Source of the DNA: Shewanella sp. Choline-02u-19
Lineage (GTDB): Bacteria; Pseudomonadota; Gammaproteobacteria; Enterobacterales; Shewanellaceae
NCBI RefSeq assembly: GCF_002836205.1
Contig: NZ_PJBE01000013.1
Coordinates: 620,001-684,000, forward strand
Direction of reading: 5' to 3'
Length of the DNA stretch: 64,000 bases
Part shown: piece after piece, positions 54,256-62,726 of the stretch
How the letters are laid out: each line of letters starts with the position of its first letter
How positions within the stretch are numbered: the first letter of the stretch is position 1
The notes under the pieces: generated by a model
What the model saw: only the letters and a program-made list of their open reading frames with translations
Told to the model about the DNA's origin: nothing
The model's database searches: none
Program-made: the position numbers and the translations under genes

Positions 54256-55167
54256 ATGCAATATTTTCCGTTGTTTGTTGATACCCAATCCTTGAGGGTA
54301 TTAATCGTAGGTGGTGGCGATGTTGCCAGTCGTAAACTCGATTTGCTCTGTCGTACTGAAGCTGAGGTGCATGTCATTGCGAACGAGGCGAGTGCTGAAG
54401 TCATTGCTTATCAACAAAAAGGGCGTATTACGCTAGAGCAGCGTGCCGTAAACGAGCACGATATCAGATCGTGGGATTTAGTTTATTTGGCAACGGCAGA
54501 TAAAGCACTCAATGAGAGGTTAGCGACTATCGCTAAGCAGGGGGGGATATGGGTTAATGTGGTTGATAATCCAAGCTTTTGCAGTTTTATAACGCCTTCT
54601 ATTGTAGACAGAGGTCGATTACAAATAGCGATAAGCACCGCCGGCGCCGCGCCTGTTTATGCACGGGAGCTTAGAGCCAGACTAGAATCATGGTTACCGC
54701 AGTCGATTACGCCACTATTTGATTTTATTGCAGAACGTCGACAAGACGTGCAAGCAAAGTTACCAATATTTAAACAAAGAAGATTGTTTTGGGAGCGTTT
54801 TTTTAAGCTCAATCAATCTCGATTTGATAAACAAACAACGGCTCATTATCAAGCCAGTTTTACTCAGCAAGATGGACAAGGGGAGCTGTTACTGCTTGAT
54901 GCACAAATCGAGGCTGAGCTTCTGCCTATCGCCGCGATGCCTTACCTGCAAAAATTAGATATTGTCTTTAGCGAACAATCGATGCCTCATACACTCAATG
55001 AGTTACTTAGGCGAGATGCTGCACGCGACAGTAACTGGAGTGATTACAGCTTGCAACAAGCACTCTGCGAGGGTGAGCACTGCTTAGTGTATGCAGATGT
55101 TGCCGAGATTGATCGATTAGTCACACTGTTTCCGCAAGCCAAGCGTTTAAAAGTAGGGGCAATCTAA
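54256..55167 (+). CDS. Siroheme synthase N-domain protein (precorrin-2 dehydrogenase/ferrochelatase)
   Basis: A 303-residue protein. The NAD-binding N-domain (VLIVGGGDVASRKLDLL) and the catalytic Asp in NVVDNPSFCSF (residue 104, as in E. coli CysG) are intact, followed by the dimerisation region. It should oxidise precorrin-2 and insert iron. The C-terminal part from about residue 209 follows the start of the CysG methyltransferase domain (GELLLLDAQIEA, LLRRDAARDSNW). The SAM-binding GAGPGD is lost and the protein stops near residue 303, far short of CysG (457). A separate CobA must make precorrin-2. Confidence 0.87.
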   Translation: MQYFPLFVDTQSLRVLIVGGGDVASRKLDLLCRTEAEVHVIANEASAEVIAYQQKGRITLEQRAVNEHDIRSWDLVYLATADKALNERLATIAKQGGIWVNVVDNPSFCSFITPSIVDRGRLQIAISTAGAAPVYARELRARLESWLPQSITPLFDFIAERRQDVQAKLPIFKQRRLFWERFFKLNQSRFDKQTTAHYQASFTQQDGQGELLLLDAQIEAELLPIAAMPYLQKLDIVFSEQSMPHTLNELLRRDAARDSNWSDYSLQQALCEGEHCLVYADVAEIDRLVTLFPQAKRLKVGAI

Positions 55168-55220
55168 GTCAACTTGAGTTTAGAGTAAGTGGGTACTGTA
55201 TTTTGTTATCAAGGTTTATA

Positions 55221-55262
55221 GTACCTTAATGTTTAGCCCTTTTAGAGGGGGATTTAAGGTAC
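55221..55262. repeat. Inverted repeat between siroheme gene and yaeQ
   Basis: Perfect 9-bp arms (GTACCTTAA and TTAAGGTAC) enclose 24 nt that includes an inner CCC/GGG pairing. No T tract follows. It may be an mRNA hairpin or operator. Confidence 0.45.
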
Positions 55263-55293
55263 ACTTAGCGCAAATACCCAGTCGAAAAAACTC

Positions 55294-55836
55294 ATGGCCT
55301 TAAAAGCAACAGTATTCAAAGTATCTCTCCAAATCGCCGATATGGATCGTGCTTACTACAACGACCATCAATTAATGCTCGCTCAACATCCCTCTGAAAC
55401 CGACGACCGTATGATGGTAAGATTGCTCGCTTTCGCAATGAATGCCAGCGAATCTTTAGCTTTCAGCAAGGGCATGAACGTTGACGATGAACCAGAGCTT
55501 TGGGATAAAACCTTATCAGGTGAAATTGATCTCTGGATTGAGTTTGGTCAAAGTGATGAGAAATGGATCCGTAAAGCCTGTGGCCGCGCTAAAGCTGTGC
55601 AGCTTATTACCTACGCTGGGCGTAGTGTTCCCATTTGGTGGAAACAGAACGAAGCCGCGCTAGCACGTTACAATAACCTAACGGTGACCAATATCCCAGA
55701 AGACGCCGTTAAAGCGATGGGACAAATGGTGGGTAAAAATATGGCATTGCAAATTAACATCTGTGAAGGTCAGATTTGGATTTCAGATGCAAATGACAGT
55801 GTGTTGGTCGAGCCTGAAATACTAAAGGGTGAATAA
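55294..55836 (+). CDS. yaeQ: YaeQ family protein
   Basis: A 180-residue protein matching E. coli YaeQ throughout (MALKATVFKVSLQIADMDR, HPSETDDRMMVRLLAFA, GEIDLWIEFGQ). The fold is related to restriction-endonuclease-like proteins. The biochemical role is not established. It is monocistronic and ends at a terminator. Confidence 0.9.
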   Translation: MALKATVFKVSLQIADMDRAYYNDHQLMLAQHPSETDDRMMVRLLAFAMNASESLAFSKGMNVDDEPELWDKTLSGEIDLWIEFGQSDEKWIRKACGRAKAVQLITYAGRSVPIWWKQNEAALARYNNLTVTNIPEDAVKAMGQMVGKNMALQINICEGQIWISDANDSVLVEPEILKGE

Positions 55837-55867
55837 CCTAGCTGTTTAGTGACGCTACACTTACTTT

Positions 55868-55900
55868 AAGAAGCCAGTCATATGATTGGCTTCTTTTTTT
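55868..55900 (+). terminator. Intrinsic terminator after yaeQ
   Basis: A 9-bp stem (55868-55876 with 55887-55895) runs into a T tract. Confidence 0.87.
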
Positions 55901-56077
55901 ATAACATAAAAATGTAAATGATAAACGGTGTATCCGACATCGACTTTATACAATGTTGTTTTGCTTTATCCCAAGATTAAGCGTCTCAAAGTTAAACATT
56001 GTTGCTTAGATCAAAGTTTAACGGTTGGAATTACAGTATAAAGTGTCTATTAAATGCAGCTTAAATTTTGAGGGTAT

Positions 56078-56320
56078 ATGTCAGATTCAATACACGGTCA
56101 CAAGGTTATGGAACTCATGCTTGAGCATGAAGAGCCTTTATCACGAGAAGCTTTAAAAGCGTTAATGCAGGGGACATTTGGTGCGGACGCTCGTTACCAT
56201 ACTTGTTCTGCCGAAGAGATGGATGCAGAAGCCTTGATTGACTTTTTAGAGAAGAAAGGTAAGTTTATTCACTCTGAGACTGGCATTGCGACAGCAGCCG
56301 ATCGTATTTGCAATCATTAA
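56078..56320 (+). CDS. YecH family metal-binding protein
   Basis: An 80-residue protein of the YecH/DUF2492 family. It starts MSDSIHGHKVMELML and carries RYHTCSAEEMDAEALIDFLEKKGKF and a C-terminal ICNH. The conserved His and Cys residues suggest metal binding. Function unknown. It ends at a bidirectional terminator shared with psiE. Confidence 0.85.
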   Translation: MSDSIHGHKVMELMLEHEEPLSREALKALMQGTFGADARYHTCSAEEMDAEALIDFLEKKGKFIHSETGIATAADRICNH

Positions 56321-56365
56321 AATAATTAAGCATTAGACGTACGGCTTAATTAGCACGATCTAAAT

Positions 56366-56401
56366 AAAAAATGCTCAAAGTGTTAGCTTTGAGCATTTTT
56401 T
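56366..56401. terminator. Bidirectional terminator between yecH and psiE
   Basis: A stem of about 14 bp with A and T tracts on its arms, ATGCTCAAAG pairing with CTTTGAGCAT, lies between convergent genes. Confidence 0.88.
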
Positions 56402-56425
56402 GTATTCATCGCACTTAAGTGATGA

Positions 56426-56830
56426 CTAATCATCTTCCTTAGGGCGGGGATACGGTAATTTCAATTGCCCCCAGCGGATAACAATAACAGTGGCTGCTAA
56501 AATTAACGTCGAGAATGAGATCGAAGCAATACGCCAGTCGTCCATAGCTTTCATATCTAAAATTAAATAACGCGCTAACGCAACAATAGCAATGTAAAGC
56601 GGCATTCTAATCGGCAACTTGCCCGACTCGGCATAATGCGAAACCATTGCTAACACTTCCAGGTAAATAAACAGCAATAATAAGTCAGCTAAAGCAACTT
56701 CACCCGCGTTAAATATATGCACTATCTCTTGTCCAATCGCCACAATAGTGGCGATGGCAATAATCATTAATACTAAATGTTCAACGGCTTTGATACTTGT
56801 AATACCGTATTTTCGATACATTTTATCCAT
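56426..56830 (-). CDS. psiE: Phosphate-starvation-inducible protein PsiE
   Basis: A 134-residue inner-membrane protein with four hydrophobic segments (AVEHLVLMIIAIATIVAIG, LADLLLLFIYLEVLAMV, LYIAIVALARYLIL, SFSTLILAATVIVI). It matches E. coli PsiE (136). Its role is unknown. AGGGGA 4 nt before ATG 56830 sets the start, rather than the longer frame up to 56941. A perfect CRP site lies upstream; in E. coli psiE is reported to be repressed by cAMP-CRP and activated by PhoB. Confidence 0.88.
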   Translation of the reverse strand: MDKMYRKYGITSIKAVEHLVLMIIAIATIVAIGQEIVHIFNAGEVALADLLLLFIYLEVLAMVSHYAESGKLPIRMPLYIAIVALARYLILDMKAMDDWRIASISFSTLILAATVIVIRWGQLKLPYPRPKEDD

Positions 56831-56895
56831 GTTGTCCCCTAATGCAGTCGTTTCATAAAGAGTACCAGTAAATCGTATAAACGCGACATCGACGA

Positions 56896-56911
56896 TGTGA
56901 TGCTTTTCACA
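56896..56911 (-). promoter_or_regulatory. CRP site upstream of psiE
   Basis: TGTGA-N6-TCACA is a perfect match to the CRP core, centred about 73 bp upstream of the psiE start. It overlaps a 13-bp palindrome at 56886-56898 (ACATCG-A-CGATGT). Confidence 0.65.
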
Positions 56912-57012
56912 GTTGCGAGTTTTATATAGAAAAGTCAGCATTTTGAAACGGAACGTTTATGAATGAAAGGTAAAAAAATGACTGTGTCGTGTATGTTTTT
57001 AGACAATCTATG

Positions 57013-57329
57013 TAATACCAGTTGCATTAAAAGTCTGACCATTCAGCTGGAATTCAAAGCCCTGTAGGCGAGATTGGGGGTTGAAGCTAATCGTTATTCT
57101 CGGCTCTGGCATCTTCGGTAACAGCTCTATGCGTTACTCTTGATAATTGCTCCTGCATTATTCTACCTTCGCCATTCATGATCTCGTACCTTCTGCATCT
57201 GAGCTTCATGTAGGGAGTAAATGTCATATTTTGTATGGAACAAAATAGATCATTCTGTCGTCAATGCGCCTTGAGTTGAGAAGTTTGAGCACTTCTGAAT
57301 TGACTACATACTTAATGCAATTGATATCA
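57013..57329. mobile_element. MITE-like element with imperfect terminal inverted repeats
   Basis: A 317-bp non-coding stretch bounded by TAATACCAGTTGCATTAA on the left and TTAATGCAATTGATATCA on the right. These are imperfect inverted copies of each other. The same end motif occurs at 21728 and 26278. There is no open frame inside. Size, ends and dispersal fit a small non-autonomous element; mobility is inferred. Confidence 0.5.
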
Positions 57330-57377
57330 GCACTGGCATCAATGGATAAACATTTTAAGCCAGATACTGAGGTATAA

Positions 57378-57403
57378 AAAAACCGCCTAATGAGGCGGTT
57401 TTT
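57378..57403. terminator. Terminator of suhB
   Basis: An 11-bp stem (57378-57388 with 57393-57403) has an AATG loop and a T tract on the minus strand. Confidence 0.88.
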
Positions 57404-57436
57404 AAAATATCCAAATAATTTATAATCTGCTGATCA

Positions 57437-58240
57437 TTAACGCTTAAGCGCTTCGCTCAATAATGGGCGGAATGACTTAACAAGTGCAGTTGTTGTTTTT
57501 GGGTTACCTGCAACGATATTTCCTGATGTGAGGTAGTTATGGTTGCCAGTAAAGTCAGTTACTGTGCCGCCAGCTTCACGAACAATCAAATCACCTGCTG
57601 CAATGTCCCAAGGCTTAAGACCGATTTCAAAGAAACCATCAACACGGCCAGCTGCAAGGTAAGCTAGATCTAACGCGGCAGAACCTGCACGACGTAAATC
57701 AGCACATTGTGTAAATGTTAAAGCGAAAAGCTTCATGTACGTTTCAGTGTGCTGTTTTGCCTTGAAAGGGAATCCAGTAGCAATGATATTGTCACTCAGA
57801 TCGTTTCTTGGCTTAACGCGAATTCGGAAGTCGTTTAACTTGGCAAATTTTCCGCGTACAGCAGAGAAAAGCTCATCACGAATAGGGTCATACACAACAG
57901 CAACTTCTGTTTTACCTTTAAACTGCATCGCGACAGATACAGCAAAGTGAGGGATACCTCTGACAAAGTTATTAGTGCCATCCAGTGGGTCTATGATCCA
58001 AACGTAATCTTTATTAGCGCCTTTGTTCTCACCTGTTTCTTCACCAATGATAGTGTGATCAGGGTAAGCCTTACGGATCTGGTAGGTAATTGCAGCTTCA
58101 GCTTCTTTATCCACGTTAGTGACGTAGTCATTAGCTCCTTTTGAAGTAACCTCAATACGGTCTAGTTCGCCATAAGCACGTGTAATTATTTGGCCGGCAG
58201 CGCGAGCGGCGCGCACGGCAATGGTATGCATTGGAAGCAT
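57437..58240 (-). CDS. suhB: Inositol-1-monophosphatase SuhB
   Basis: A 267-residue protein, the same length as E. coli SuhB, with metal sites in IIGEETGENKG, WIIDPLDGTNNFVRG and LKPWDIAAGDLIVREAGG. It dephosphorylates inositol phosphates in vitro. In E. coli it also joins the Nus factor complex on rRNA transcripts. AGGGG lies 7 nt before ATG 58240. It is divergent from trmJ. Confidence 0.94.
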   Translation of the reverse strand: MLPMHTIAVRAARAAGQIITRAYGELDRIEVTSKGANDYVTNVDKEAEAAITYQIRKAYPDHTIIGEETGENKGANKDYVWIIDPLDGTNNFVRGIPHFAVSVAMQFKGKTEVAVVYDPIRDELFSAVRGKFAKLNDFRIRVKPRNDLSDNIIATGFPFKAKQHTETYMKLFALTFTQCADLRRAGSAALDLAYLAAGRVDGFFEIGLKPWDIAAGDLIVREAGGTVTDFTGNHNYLTSGNIVAGNPKTTTALVKSFRPLLSEALKR

Positions 58241-58398
58241 TGCAAATCCCCTGGATGTAAAAGAACAGATATAAATTATCGGAGCCGAATTATACGTGTT
58301 TTTTCGATGATATCAAATGCTGATTTTTGTATAAGTAAAAATAGCAGGCTTGTGTTAAAATATTTTCAAGTGTCCTCTCATTTAAATTAAGTAATTTC

Positions 58399-59163
58399 AT
58401 GCTCAGCAATATTCGCGTCGTTCTTGTCGGTACATCCCACCCAGGGAATATAGGTTCAACAGCCCGTGCTATGAAAACCATGGGGTTATCCACTTTATAT
58501 CTAGCAGAACCTAGGGTTACACCTGATGGCCATTCAGTGGCATTAGCCGCAGGTGCTTCAGATATTTTAAAAAATGCTATTACAGTAGGCTCTGTTGAAG
58601 AGGCTATTGCAGATTGTAGCCTAGTTATCGCTACCAGTGCGCGAAGCCGTACACTCGATTGGCCAATGCTAGAGCCAAGAGAGGCGGGTGAAAAACTTGT
58701 TGCATCAGCACTCACTGGTCCCGTCGCTATCGTATTTGGACGTGAAAACAACGGCCTTTCTAATGAAGAGTTGCAGGGCTGCGATTATCATGTTGCGATA
58801 CCAGCCAATCCAGAATACACCTCGCTTAACTTAGCGCAGGCTGTTCAAATCATCTGTTATGAAGCTCGTGTAGCGCATTTAGCGCAGGTTCAAAAAGAGT
58901 TTGAAAGTAATAAGCCTGACGGATTTGTTGAGCCTGAAAACGAATACCCATTTTCAAAAGAGCGTGAAAACTTTTATGAACATATGGAGAACACGCTTTT
59001 ATCGACCCATTTTATCGTGAAACAACATCCAGGTCAGGTAATGACAAAGCTACGCAGGCTATTCAGTCGCGCTAGAATCGAACGTCAAGAGATGAATATC
59101 TTGCGTGGAATTTTAACGTCGGTAGACAAAGTCGTCGCTAAGAATGAAACCAACGATAAGTAA
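58399..59163 (+). CDS. trmJ: tRNA (cytidine/uridine-32-2'-O-)-methyltransferase TrmJ
   Basis: A 254-residue SPOUT methyltransferase with the N-terminal VGTSHPGNIGSTARAMKTMG, then IVFGRENNGLSNEE and the knot region IPANPEYTSLNLAQAVQI. It 2'-O-methylates position 32 of several tRNAs. It lies just upstream of cysE and iscR, the usual gammaproteobacterial order. Confidence 0.95.
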   Translation: MLSNIRVVLVGTSHPGNIGSTARAMKTMGLSTLYLAEPRVTPDGHSVALAAGASDILKNAITVGSVEEAIADCSLVIATSARSRTLDWPMLEPREAGEKLVASALTGPVAIVFGRENNGLSNEELQGCDYHVAIPANPEYTSLNLAQAVQIICYEARVAHLAQVQKEFESNKPDGFVEPENEYPFSKERENFYEHMENTLLSTHFIVKQHPGQVMTKLRRLFSRARIERQEMNILRGILTSVDKVVAKNETNDK

Positions 59164-59178
59164 AAGGAAGTAGTTAGC

Positions 59179-60000
59179 ATGGGTGTTATCGCGAGACTTA
59201 AAGATGATATAGCGTCTATCTACCATAGAGACCCCGCCGCGAACGGAACAATTGAAATACTGTTCAATTATCCAGGCATGCAAGCAATATGGATCCACAG
59301 GATCAGTCATAAGCTTTGGGTGCGAAAATGGCGTTTGTTAGCGCGATGTCTATCTACATTCTCACGTTGGTTAACCGGTGTTGAAATCCACCCCGGTGCC
59401 ACCATTGGCGACCGGTTCTTTATCGACCATGGGATGGGGGTTGTCATTGGTGAAACGGCCGAAATTGGTAATGATTGTACTTTGTATCACGGCGTGACAC
59501 TCGGTGGTACGACATGGCAGTCTGGCAAGCGGCACCCAACGCTTGGCAATAATGTCGTTATTGGCGCAGGCGCAAAAATCCTTGGACCGATTACGATGAA
59601 TGATGGCGCGCGTGTGGGTTCTAATTCGGTGGTTGTTAAAGATGTACCGATAGACACCACCGTGGTTGGCATCCCTGGGCGTGCAGTTGCTAGCCCGTCT
59701 GAGCAATCTACAGAGCAAACCAATCGGCGCACTGAAATGGCGAAGAAGTATGGCTTTGATGCTTACGCTGTTGCACCTGACAATCCTGATCCAGTCGCCA
59801 ACGCAATTGGCCAAATGCTGGACCATATGACTTTGATGGATTCAAAAGTACAAGAAGTCTGTCAAGCAGTACAAAGTTTGGGCGGTAGTGTTTGTACGGA
59901 GAAGCTTCCTGAACTTGAAGTTGATGAGTTTAGTGAAGCTGAATTAGCGGCAGCACAAAAACGCCAGAAGTCATTAGATGAGTTTGATCCCATTATCTAG
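59179..60000 (+). CDS. cysE: Serine O-acetyltransferase CysE
   Basis: A 273-residue left-handed beta-helix acetyltransferase: HPGATIGDRFFIDHG, IGETAEIGNDCTLYHGVTLGG, HPTLGNNVVIGAGAKILG. It makes O-acetylserine for cysteine synthesis. AAGGAAG precedes ATG 59179, 15 bp after trmJ, so they are probably co-transcribed. Cysteine feeds the downstream IscS desulfurase. The long C-terminal tail after residue 190 resembles that of other Shewanella and Vibrio CysE. Confidence 0.94.
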   Translation: MGVIARLKDDIASIYHRDPAANGTIEILFNYPGMQAIWIHRISHKLWVRKWRLLARCLSTFSRWLTGVEIHPGATIGDRFFIDHGMGVVIGETAEIGNDCTLYHGVTLGGTTWQSGKRHPTLGNNVVIGAGAKILGPITMNDGARVGSNSVVVKDVPIDTTVVGIPGRAVASPSEQSTEQTNRRTEMAKKYGFDAYAVAPDNPDPVANAIGQMLDHMTLMDSKVQEVCQAVQSLGGSVCTEKLPELEVDEFSEAELAAAQKRQKSLDEFDPII

Positions 60001-60051
60001 ACTTATGTACGCCATTTTTACTAAACACCATTGAATCTTGCCTAATAAAAA

Positions 60052-60088
60052 GGTTAAATACCCCAGTAAAATGACGGGGTATTTAACC
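60052..60088. terminator. Long hairpin after cysE
   Basis: A 13-bp perfect stem (60052-60064 with 60076-60088) has an 11-nt loop but no T tract. It may protect the 3' end of the mRNA or weakly terminate just before the iscR promoter. Confidence 0.6.
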
Positions 60089-60106
60089 CCTGTCATGTTC
60101 TTTATA

Positions 60107-60131
60107 ATACTTGACCAATTCACTAGGTTTT
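60107..60131 (+). promoter_or_regulatory. IscR type-1 site, upstream copy
   Basis: It begins ATACTTGACC and continues CACTAGG, with a degenerate right end. It is the first of two tandem sites in the iscR promoter. Confidence 0.65.
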
Positions 60132-60132
60132 T

Positions 60133-60157
60133 ATACTTGACTAATTTACTCAGGTAT
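60133..60157 (+). promoter_or_regulatory. IscR type-1 site, promoter-proximal copy
   Basis: A 25-bp match to the type-1 IscR consensus, ATACTTGACT on the left and CTCAGGTAT on the right. It overlaps the -35 element, so [2Fe-2S]-IscR would repress. Confidence 0.85.
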
Positions 60158-60165
60158 GATGAAAT
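60137..60165 (+). promoter_or_regulatory. iscR promoter
   Basis: TTGACT (60137-60142) and TGAAAT (60160-60165) have a 17-bp spacer and are embedded in the IscR site. Confidence 0.65.
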
Positions 60166-60197
60166 TACCCTATGCTTTTTTGGGAGACGTACTAGCA

Positions 60198-60659
60198 ATG
60201 AAACTTACATCAAAAGGTCGGTATGCTGTCACTGCAATGCTAGATGTTGCAATGCATTCTACTAATGGTCCAGTACCATTAGCCGACATTTCAGAGCGCC
60301 AAGGGATCTCTCTATCTTACCTAGAACAACTTTTCGCAAAACTTAGAAAAAATGGGCTTGTATCTAGCGTCCGAGGCCCTGGTGGCGGATATCGCTTAGG
60401 TACAGACGCAGGCGAAATTTCTGTAGGCATGGTTGTACGAGCTGTTGATGAATCTGTCGATGCCACTCGTTGCCAAGGAAAGGGTAATTGCCAAAGCGGA
60501 ACGCGATGCTTGACTCACTCTTTATGGGGCGATTTAAGTTCACAAATTTCAGATTTTTTAAACGGCATTTCATTGGCCGGATTGATGCGAAAAAGAGATG
60601 TGCAATTTATCTCAGTTAAACAAGACAAATTGCAGCAGGAACAGAGAATCAGCGTTTAG
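60198..60659 (+). CDS. iscR: Fe-S cluster-sensing regulator IscR
   Basis: A 153-residue Rrf2-family protein with a winged helix (MKLTSKGRYAVTAMLDVA, ISLSYLEQLFAKLRKNGLV, GPGGGYRLG). Cluster ligands are visible as three cysteines in TRCQGKGNCQSGTRCLTH. It represses the isc operon when loaded with [2Fe-2S]. The start MKLTSKGRYAV at 60198 is set by homology; the frame continues upstream into the promoter. It lies 82 bp before iscS. Confidence 0.95.
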   Translation: MKLTSKGRYAVTAMLDVAMHSTNGPVPLADISERQGISLSYLEQLFAKLRKNGLVSSVRGPGGGYRLGTDAGEISVGMVVRAVDESVDATRCQGKGNCQSGTRCLTHSLWGDLSSQISDFLNGISLAGLMRKRDVQFISVKQDKLQQEQRISV

Positions 60660-60741
60660 CGGTCTCTGTTATTAACATAAAATAATTTTTTGTACGTTGT
60701 AAGTGGTAGCACAATGGCTACCACAAAGTACGGAGTGTGTG

Positions 60742-61956
60742 ATGAAGCTACCTATCTACTTAGATTATGCTGCGACGACGCCGGTTGATCCTCGCGTGGC
60801 AGAAAAAATGATGCAGTGCATGACTATGGACGGCATTTTTGGTAATCCAGCGTCTCGTTCTCACCGTTACGGTTGGCAAGCTGAAGAAGCTGTTGATATT
60901 GCTCGTAACCAGATTGCAGACCTGATCAATGCCGACCCGCGTGAAATCGTATTTACGTCCGGCGCAACAGAGTCTGACAACCTAGCGATTAAAGGTGTTG
61001 CTCACTTCTACCAGAAGAAGGGTAAGCACATCATCACCAGTAAAACAGAACATAAAGCCGTTTTAGATACGTGCCGTCAACTTGAGCGTGAAGGTTATGA
61101 GGTTACTTACCTTCAGCCAGAGCCTAGCGGCCTTATTCCAATTGCTATGATCGAAGCGGCAATGCGTGAAGACACGTTACTTGTCAGCATTATGCATGTT
61201 AACAACGAAATTGGTGTGATCCAAGACATCGATGCAATTGGTGAACTTTGTCGTTCACGTAAAATTGTATTCCATGTTGATGCAGCTCAAAGTGTGGGCA
61301 AAATTCCAGTAGATGTGCGAAAGACAAAAGTTGATCTGATGTCTATTTCTGCTCACAAGATGTATGGCCCTAAAGGTATCGGTGCATTATATGTAAGCCG
61401 TAAGCCTCGCATTCGTTTAGAAGCGGCTATGCACGGTGGTGGTCATGAACGTGGTATGCGCAGTGGCACATTAGCTACGCACCAGATTGTTGGTTTCGGT
61501 GAAGCGGCTGCTATCGCAAAAACTGATATGGAATCAGATAACGAGCGCATTCGTCGTCTACGCGATAAGTTGTGGAATGGTATCAATCACATTGAAGAGA
61601 CTTATATCAATGGCGATATGAACCAAAGATATTGCGGTAGTTTAAATGTCAGCTTTAACTTTGTCGAAGGTGAGTCTTTGATGATGGCGCTTAAAGATCT
61701 TGCTGTTTCTTCAGGCTCTGCGTGTACTTCTGCTAGCTTAGAACCTAGCTACGTGCTTCGTGCTCTTGGTTTAAATGACGAAATGGCTCATAGCTCGATT
61801 CGATTCTCATTGGGTCGCTTTACGACTGATGAAGAGATCGATCATGCAATAGAAACAATTAAAGAATCTATTGGTAACTTAAGGGAAATGTCTCCGCTTT
61901 GGGAAATGTTCCAAGACGGTATTGACCTGGACTCAGTTCAGTGGGCACACCACTAA
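60742..61956 (+). CDS. iscS: Cysteine desulfurase IscS
   Basis: A 404-residue PLP enzyme, exactly the E. coli length. It has LDYAATTPVDPRV at the N-terminus, the PLP lysine in SISAHKMYGPKG and the active-site cysteine in SSGSACTSAS. It provides sulfur for IscU, thiolation and other acceptors. GGAG lies 8 nt before ATG 60742; the upstream in-frame codons have no support. Confidence 0.97.
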   Translation: MKLPIYLDYAATTPVDPRVAEKMMQCMTMDGIFGNPASRSHRYGWQAEEAVDIARNQIADLINADPREIVFTSGATESDNLAIKGVAHFYQKKGKHIITSKTEHKAVLDTCRQLEREGYEVTYLQPEPSGLIPIAMIEAAMREDTLLVSIMHVNNEIGVIQDIDAIGELCRSRKIVFHVDAAQSVGKIPVDVRKTKVDLMSISAHKMYGPKGIGALYVSRKPRIRLEAAMHGGGHERGMRSGTLATHQIVGFGEAAAIAKTDMESDNERIRRLRDKLWNGINHIEETYINGDMNQRYCGSLNVSFNFVEGESLMMALKDLAVSSGSACTSASLEPSYVLRALGLNDEMAHSSIRFSLGRFTTDEEIDHAIETIKESIGNLREMSPLWEMFQDGIDLDSVQWAHH

Positions 61957-61987
61957 CCTTAACGAATAGATAAACTGGAGTAGTATC

Positions 61988-62371
61988 ATGGCTTATAGCG
62001 AAAAAGTAATAGATCATTATGAGAATCCACGCAACGTTGGTTCGTTTGATAAAAACGACACCTCAGTTGTCACTGGAATGGTCGGTGCACCTGCCTGTGG
62101 CGATGTAATGAAGCTACAACTGCGCATTAATGATAATGGGATTATCGAAGATGCTAAGTTTAAGACATACGGTTGCGGCAGCGCAATAGCGTCTAGTTCA
62201 TTAGTCACTGAATGGGTAAAAGGCAAAACAGTTGAAGAAGCCGGTGCAATTAAAAACACCGACATTGCTGAAGAGCTTGCGTTACCACCTGTGAAAATTC
62301 ATTGTTCGATTTTGGCTGAAGATGCCATTAAAGCTGCTCTGGATGAGTATAAAACAAAGCAATCGAAGTAA
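61988..62371 (+). CDS. iscU: Fe-S cluster scaffold IscU
   Basis: A 127-residue scaffold with the three ligand cysteines in GAPACGDVM, YGCGSAIASSS and KIHCSILAEDA. The HscA-recognition motif LPPVK is present. It assembles [2Fe-2S] and [4Fe-4S] clusters using IscS sulfur. Confidence 0.97.
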   Translation: MAYSEKVIDHYENPRNVGSFDKNDTSVVTGMVGAPACGDVMKLQLRINDNGIIEDAKFKTYGCGSAIASSSLVTEWVKGKTVEEAGAIKNTDIAEELALPPVKIHCSILAEDAIKAALDEYKTKQSK

Positions 62372-62385
62372 TACCTGGAGTTAAG

Positions 62386-62709
62386 ATGGCAATTAGTATC
62401 ACTCCCGCAGCGGCAGACCGAGTTAAGAGCTTTCTGGTTAGCCGCGGCAAAGGTCTAGGCTTACGTTTAGGGCTAAAAACATCAGGCTGTTCTGGTATGG
62501 CTTACATACTGGAGTTTGTTGATGACTTGAATGATGACGATGAACTATATGATATCGATGGTGTAAAGATCATCATTGATGCTAAGAGTTTTATCTATCT
62601 TCAAGGGATTGAGTTGGACTTCATTAAAGAAGGCCTTAACGAAGGTTTCCAATTTAACAACCCTAATGCGAAAGGTGAATGTGGTTGCGGTGAAAGTTTT
62701 ACCGTATAA
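62386..62709 (+). CDS. iscA: Iron-sulfur carrier IscA
   Basis: A 107-residue A-type carrier with conserved cysteines in KTSGCSGMAY and the C-terminal GECGCGESFTV. It moves clusters or iron to apoproteins. It lies 14 bp after iscU. Confidence 0.96.
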   Translation: MAISITPAAADRVKSFLVSRGKGLGLRLGLKTSGCSGMAYILEFVDDLNDDDELYDIDGVKIIIDAKSFIYLQGIELDFIKEGLNEGFQFNNPNAKGECGCGESFTV

Positions 62710-62726
62710 GCTTTGAAAGTTAAACT

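Noticed and set aside
58290..58751. Minus-strand open frame of 153 codons
   Set aside because: It is antisense to trmJ, whose motifs are unmistakable.
59371..59826. Minus-strand open frame of 151 codons
   Set aside because: It is antisense to the hexapeptide repeats of cysE.
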